Assembly (NCBI GenBank): GCA_018398805.1
Contig: JAGFBZ010000259.1
Coordinates: 124,001-188,000, forward strand
Length of the DNA: 64,000 nt
From: Hirundichthys speculiger
Taxonomy: Eukaryota > Chordata > Actinopteri > Beloniformes > Exocoetidae
Direction: 5' to 3'
The notes under the pieces: generated by a model
The model's input: only the letters and a program-made list of their open reading frames with translations
Databases searched by the model: none
What the model was told of the DNA's origin: nothing
Program-made: the position numbers and the translations under genes
Shown: one piece after another, positions 60,277-64,000 of the stretch
Layout of the letters: every line of letters begins with the position of its first letter
Position numbering within the stretch: position 1 is the stretch's first letter

Positions 60277-60324
<48 letters not shown>

Positions 60325-60350
60325 TATATAGATATATATACATACATAAA
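60190..60350. repeat. (TA)n and (CA)n microsatellites
   Basis: TA, then ACACAC, then a second TA stretch with GATATA units, about 160 bp. Confidence 0.9.
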
Positions 60351-60794
60351 AACAGGATCACAACAAAAACCCATCCCTCTCACCCCCACATATAGACCCA
60401 CGCACTCAGCCACAAAGCACACACATGCACACTCACAGTACCAGGTAGTTAATTTCATAACATGGCAGGGCACTAAGGATCCAGGTGAGGAAGAACTACC
60501 TATGAGAGGCCATCCACACTGAGAGGCACCACAGCCCGCACCTACAGGGGGCGCTGCCACAGAAACCACCTCCACCCGGATAGACCAGGGCAGACCCACA
60601 CGTTGTGCAGATCCCCCAGTCCCACCAGTTCAAGGGATCTCCAAGACGACGCCCCTGCAGGCAGACCAGACACACCTCCCAGTGTGGAGGACCCCCCCAT
60701 GAGGAAACACTGGAGCTAAAAACTAAAAGATTAAAAGACAGTAAAACTGGATAAAAACAGACAATAGATACAGTAATGATAAAATGTATTAAAA

Positions 60795-60870
60795 AAAAAA
60801 ATTAGGCAAGGCAAGTTTATTTGTACAGCACATTTCGTGTACAAGACAATTCAAGGTGCTTTAAAATTTA
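60795..60870 (-). mobile_element. L2-type LINE 3' tail (reverse)
   Basis: AGGCAAGGCAAGTTTATTTG and reverse of AAAGCACCTTGAATTGTCTT match the L2 tail at 39600-39689. A poly-A-like run precedes it on the left (60790-60802). Confidence 0.65.
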
Positions 60871-61565
60871 AAGGTATTATGTAAAGCCCTAGCCAGACGG
60901 CTTGAGTCATCAATACCCACCCTCATCGCCAATGACCAGAACAGATTTGTACTTGGTAGTCAAACATTTCACAATACACATAGAGTTTTGAAGATTTTAT
61001 ATGCCAAACAAAATGCTAAAGATCACGCAATTCTGTCATTAGATGCTGAAAAAGCTTTCAACAGGGTCGAATGGAACTATCTGTTTGATGTCTTAAAAAG
61101 ATTTGGTTTTGTGGAAGAATATCTTAAATGGATTCAGTTATACACTGACCCAGTAGCAGAAATTGCAACCAATAAGCAAATTTCAAAGCCCTTCAGGCTC
61201 AGTAGATCCACACGCCATGACTGTCCAATGAGCCCTTTGTTATTTTCATTTGCTGTTGAACCTTTAGCCATGGTTATCCGCCAAACACCTCACATTATGG
61301 GCATAACAATTGGTAACACAGAACATTGTTTATCCCTTTTTGCTAATGACATTGTGTTATTTTTAGCTAGAAACCTCACCAAAGGCCCTCAGCCACCTGT
61401 TGAAAATATTTGGGCATTTTTCTGGGTATAAAATTAACAATTAAAAAAAGTGCTTTGCTATTACTAAACACGGGGGAGAAAGAAGGACTCCAGATCCACA
61501 CTAGGTTCACTGATGCTCCTGAAGGATTAACTTACCTATGTAGCGGACTCACTAAATTTATTAGT

Positions 61566-61821
61566 AGGTGTGTCTGGTCAGCCTGTGGGGGCATCGTCTT
61601 GGAGATCCCTGGCTGGGGGGGGTCTGCATAATGTGTATAGTCTACCCTGGTCTACCTGGGTCGAGGTGGTCTCTGGGACAGCGCCCCCTGTGGTCGTGGG
61701 CTGTGGTGCCTCTCAGTGTGGATGGCCTCCCAGAGGTGGTGTTTCCTTACCTGGATCCTCAGTGTTCTGCCATGTTACTGAACAATTTTTACTTTGTGCT
61801 GTGAGTGTGCATGTGTGTGCT

Positions 61822-61866
<45 letters not shown>

Positions 61867-61975
61867 GGGGGGGGGGTTGTTTTATTTTGTGAAGCACTTT
61901 GGGTTGCATTTTTAATGTATGAAAAGTGCTATATAAATAAAGTTTGATTTGATTTGATTTGATTTAGAAAATATA
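61566..61975 (+). mobile_element. (TTTGAT)n-tailed retroelement 3' end, copy 3
   Basis: The longest copy at its 5' side (GTGTGTCTGGTCAGCCTGTG), ending AAAGTGCTATATAAATAAAG and TTTGATTTGATTTGATTTGA. It contains a (GT)n of about 38 bp followed by 12 G (61828-61876). It terminates the L1 ORF2 piece at about 61562. Confidence 0.78.
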
Positions 61976-61984
61976 TTTACCAAA

Positions 61985-62430
61985 AGTAAAAAAAAAAAAC
62001 CTCCCACAGTGGGAGAAAAAAAACCTTTAAGCCAAACAGTAGCAAGGAAAAACTTCACTTTGAGAGGAAGAAACCATGAGCAGGACCTGGATCATAGGGG
62101 GGGGGGGGACCTCCTGCCAAAAGCCAGCTGGGTAAAGAAAGAAAAAGAGAGGGGAGACAGGACAGAGAGAGGAGAGCCCATACAGCCTGGAAACACTACT
62201 CTAGACAGAATGTATTTTTAGCTATTATCCATTACCTTTAGCACTGAGAATTCCAGCATGTATATTCTGACTGGTTCAATGTTAGTACATGAAATACAGA
62301 GATGACTATATAAACAGATGTAGGTAGCAGCACTGAGTAGAGATGGTCAGGGGACTAGATCACCGGTCATCAGCCAGTCGGTACCCTGAACACACCTACA
62401 CACACAGGTGGAGGTAAACGCTGGGATGGA
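61985..62430 (+). mobile_element. Teleost interspersed repeat (GCAAGGAAAAACTTCACTTT type)
   Basis: Contains CAGTAGCAAGGAAAAACTTC, GAGGAAGAAACCATGAGCAG and GACCTGGATCATAGGGG, a block common in fish genomes near LINE tails. Non-coding. Confidence 0.5.
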
Positions 62431-63120
62431 CAGAGGAGGGAACTGCAAGTCAGCATGAAACTCAGGAAACTGGCCTGTAAACATACAGAAAGAAAAGAGA
62501 AAAATAAAGGAGGAGACAGCACAACAAACTACATGAAAAAAATGGAGCACAGTTACCGTTACGAGGTGCTCCTTATAGACTGTGGATTGAGCTGGAGGAG
62601 GAAGAGGAGAGGAAGAAAGGGAAGGAAGGGAGAGAAGAGAGGTGGAGACACCACCCAGCAGGTCATGTTGTCGTCCCCCTGCAGCGTAGGCCTATAGCAG
62701 CATAGCTATGAGGAGGCTGTGTTTAAGACGAGCTACTCTAGTCTGAGCTCCTATAACTTTAGCTATAACTATTAGCCCCTACACACTATAGTTTAGACTA
62801 ACTGTAGGCTTTACTAAACAGAAATGTTTTCAGTTTAGTTTTAAAGAGGGCAAAAGTCCTGAATCAGAGAAGGAAAATTCACAATCAAATTCTGTAAATG
62901 AGAGCCCAGTAAAGGATCTCCTGTAGTGGTCTGTGTTGCAGCAGATCTGAAACCTCTGCCTCAAGACACTGTTTCTGAATCAGTTGTGTTGTCCATGATG
63001 TTCCTTCATAGAGATGACTGTAGATTATAATGATTATAATCAGACAACATCAGATGACGTTTATGTCATGGTCTGACATCTGGGTAACGTATTGCGTTAT
63101 TTCTTGTCAGTGGTTTGAAC
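62431..63120. other. Decayed repeat-like DNA, no gene seen
   Basis: Purine-rich stretch at 62480-62650 (GGAGGAAGAGGAGAGGAAGA) followed by TATAGCAGCATAGCTATGAG, which resembles the second half of the same fish repeat. No coding evidence. Confidence 0.4.
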
Positions 63121-63139
63121 GGTAAACAGTGGATTAAAT

Positions 63140-63500
63140 GGTTTAATTTATATCCTTTATTTAACCAGGTAAGAGTCTCATTGAGATTAAAATCTCTTTT
63201 TCAAGAGAGACCTGGCCAAGAATGGCAACAGTTGGTTAAAAAGACATCAGACAAAACAAATCAACAAACAATCAGCACCATCAGAATAAATCAATTAAAA
63301 CAATTACACCCATCAAGGGAACTCTTTTTCCTGTCCCACAGTGCTGACTTAAATTCACCCAGAGTAATGAGTTCAGTCAGTTTCATGTCCATTTGAAAAT
63401 TGTTCCAAGAGGATGGAGCAGCATATTTAAAAGCTTTCTTTCCAAACTCTGTGTGAACATTTGGAACCTGCATTTGTTAGGTGCTTTGGGAACGGAGAGC
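63140..63500 (-). pseudogene. LINE C-terminal and 3' end fragment
   Basis: The minus strand encodes VHTEFGKKAFKYAAPSSWNN, then LTELITLGEFKSAL and a stop region. The plus-strand start CCTTTATTTAACCAGGTAAG and TCATTGAGATTAAAATCTCT is the reverse of a well-known fish LINE 3' UTR. The coding tail resembles the end of L2/CR1-type ORF2 proteins. Confidence 0.65.
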
Positions 63501-63604
63501 GTAGTGGCTTTGCATTTGGGTCATAAAACTGCACAGATATGATGGGAGCAGTCCTAGTATGGATCTGTAAGTAAAGGTGAGCCAGTGGGAAAGCCTGCGG
63601 GTGT

Positions 63605-64000
63605 ACACAGATGGACATCCAGATGTGGTACACAGAGATGGACATCCAGATGTGGTACACAGAGATGGACATCCAGATGTGGTACACAGAGATGGACATC
63701 CAGATGTGGTACAGAGATGTGGTGGACATCCAGATGTGTGGTACAGAGATGGACATCCAGATGTGGTGTACACAGAGATGGACATCCAGATGTGGTGTAC
63801 AGAGATGGACATCCAGATGTGGTGTACAGAGATGGACATCCAGATGTGGTGTACAGAGATGGACATCCAGATGTGGTATACAGAGATGGACATCCAGATG
63901 TGGTACACAGAGATGGACATCCAGATGTGGTCTACAGAGATGGACATCCAGATGTGGTCTACACAGATGGACATCCAGATGTGGTACACAGAGATGGACA
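63605..64000 (+). repeat. 27-bp minisatellite, at least 14 copies, runs off the window
   Basis: The unit is AGAGATGGACATCCAGATGT then GGTACAC, with a GGTGTAC variant and one- or two-base losses. On the minus strand it reads as repeats of nine residues (H-H/Y-I-W-M-S-I-S-V). No start or gene context supports translation. Confidence 0.93.

Larger units (their letters stand above)
59772..60700 (-). mobile_element. (TTTGAT)n-tailed retroelement 3' end, copy 2, with inserted MITE
   Basis: Reads in reverse the same sequence as 1391-1724 and 61566-61975: ATCAAATCAAACTTTATTTA at the left, and the reverse of GGGACAGCGCCCCCTGTGG-type block at 60540-60560. A (TA)n tract and the Tc1-type MITE at 59903-60187 split it. 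Confidence 0.72.
57110..61562 (+). pseudogene. L1/Tx1-type LINE ORF2, cut by insertions
   Basis: Three plus-strand pieces belong to one ORF2. 57160-57424: endonuclease start (LKISSCNTRGLSKMIKLKQV, ETHLTEK). 58520-59745: rest of endonuclease (ICLICIYAPNGDDPSFFQNL, VIGDLNSILDPVQDRSTG), linker (ASSLLWLKQSYYDQKEKAGK) and first RT motifs (SSEKAPELDGLPIELYKTFA). 60880-61562: RT core (ILSLDAEKAFNRVEWNYLFD with the first Asp, RHDCPMSPLLFSFAVEPLA, LFANDIVLFLA). The FADD box has become FAND, and many stops and shifts are present, so it is dead. The insertions are a hAT (57425-58511) and a LINE tail with MITE and L2 tail (59772-60870). Confidence 0.85.

Overview
The window looks like gene-poor, repeat-saturated nuclear DNA from a teleost fish. 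The evidence is the mix of mobile elements: Rex3 (RTE), L2-like and L1/Tx1-like LINE pieces, a tRNA-derived SINE, BEL/Pao remnants, several Tc1-like transposons, a pogo-like transposon with introns, and many hAT families. Long (TA)n tracts and the common fish repeat with an ATGG-rich tail fit the same picture. I found no complete host gene, rRNA, tRNA or CRISPR array. Every transposase or reverse transcriptase seen is broken, although one hAT transposase needs only two small frame corrections.

Layout. 1-5.2 kb: unassigned DNA, a LINE 3' tail, a Tigger-like element, a MADF (Harbinger-type) relic, a Tc1 relic and an unidentified membrane-protein-like relic next to a Tigger-type end. 5.2-12.8 kb: pieces of a BEL/Pao element, several hAT elements separated by (TA)n tracts, a truncated Rex3, and a degenerate Tc1. 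12.8-19.5 kb: one Tc1-like element split by a LINE fragment, a 3.2 kb hAT element carrying a KIAA1586-like transposase, an unidentified stretch and a long-TIR MITE. 19.5-28 kb: a three-level nest of repeats, a possible host first exon with splice donor (about 21.9-22.1 kb), a hAT-Charlie element with a perfect 8-bp target duplication, a 5'-truncated L1, a SINE, a hAT with BED-finger remains, and a TTAA-flanked MITE. 28-32.4 kb: tandem Tc1-type MITEs and a pogo-like transposase gene with at least two introns. The larger intron is mostly filled by a TIR element (termini CAGGGCATAAAAT).

32.6-39.2 kb: a BED zinc-finger coding start runs straight into about 276 copies of a 23-bp minisatellite that has no stop codon in any of six frames. 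39.4-43.8 kb: an L2 tail, a full-length but frameshifted Tc1 with IR/DR ends, and hAT and Tigger-like elements. 43.8-53.1 kb: an inverted second copy of the CAGGGCATAAAAT element, enlarged by about 151 copies of a 52-bp minisatellite. 53-64 kb: LINE reverse transcriptase fragments, two more copies of the BED-bearing hAT, a possible host terminal exon (about 55.5-55.7 kb), an L1 ORF2 cut by insertions, LINE tails, and a 27-bp minisatellite that runs off the window end.

How the parts relate: nothing here forms a pathway. The order of events can be read from nesting and target duplications: hAT inside Tc1, hAT inside hAT inside an older repeat, hAT inside L1, and a TIR element inside a pogo intron. 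The two large minisatellites (about 14 kb together, 22 percent of the window) both sit inside transposon-derived sequence, which is the most unusual feature. All calls come from reading the sequence and remembered family motifs; no database search was run.
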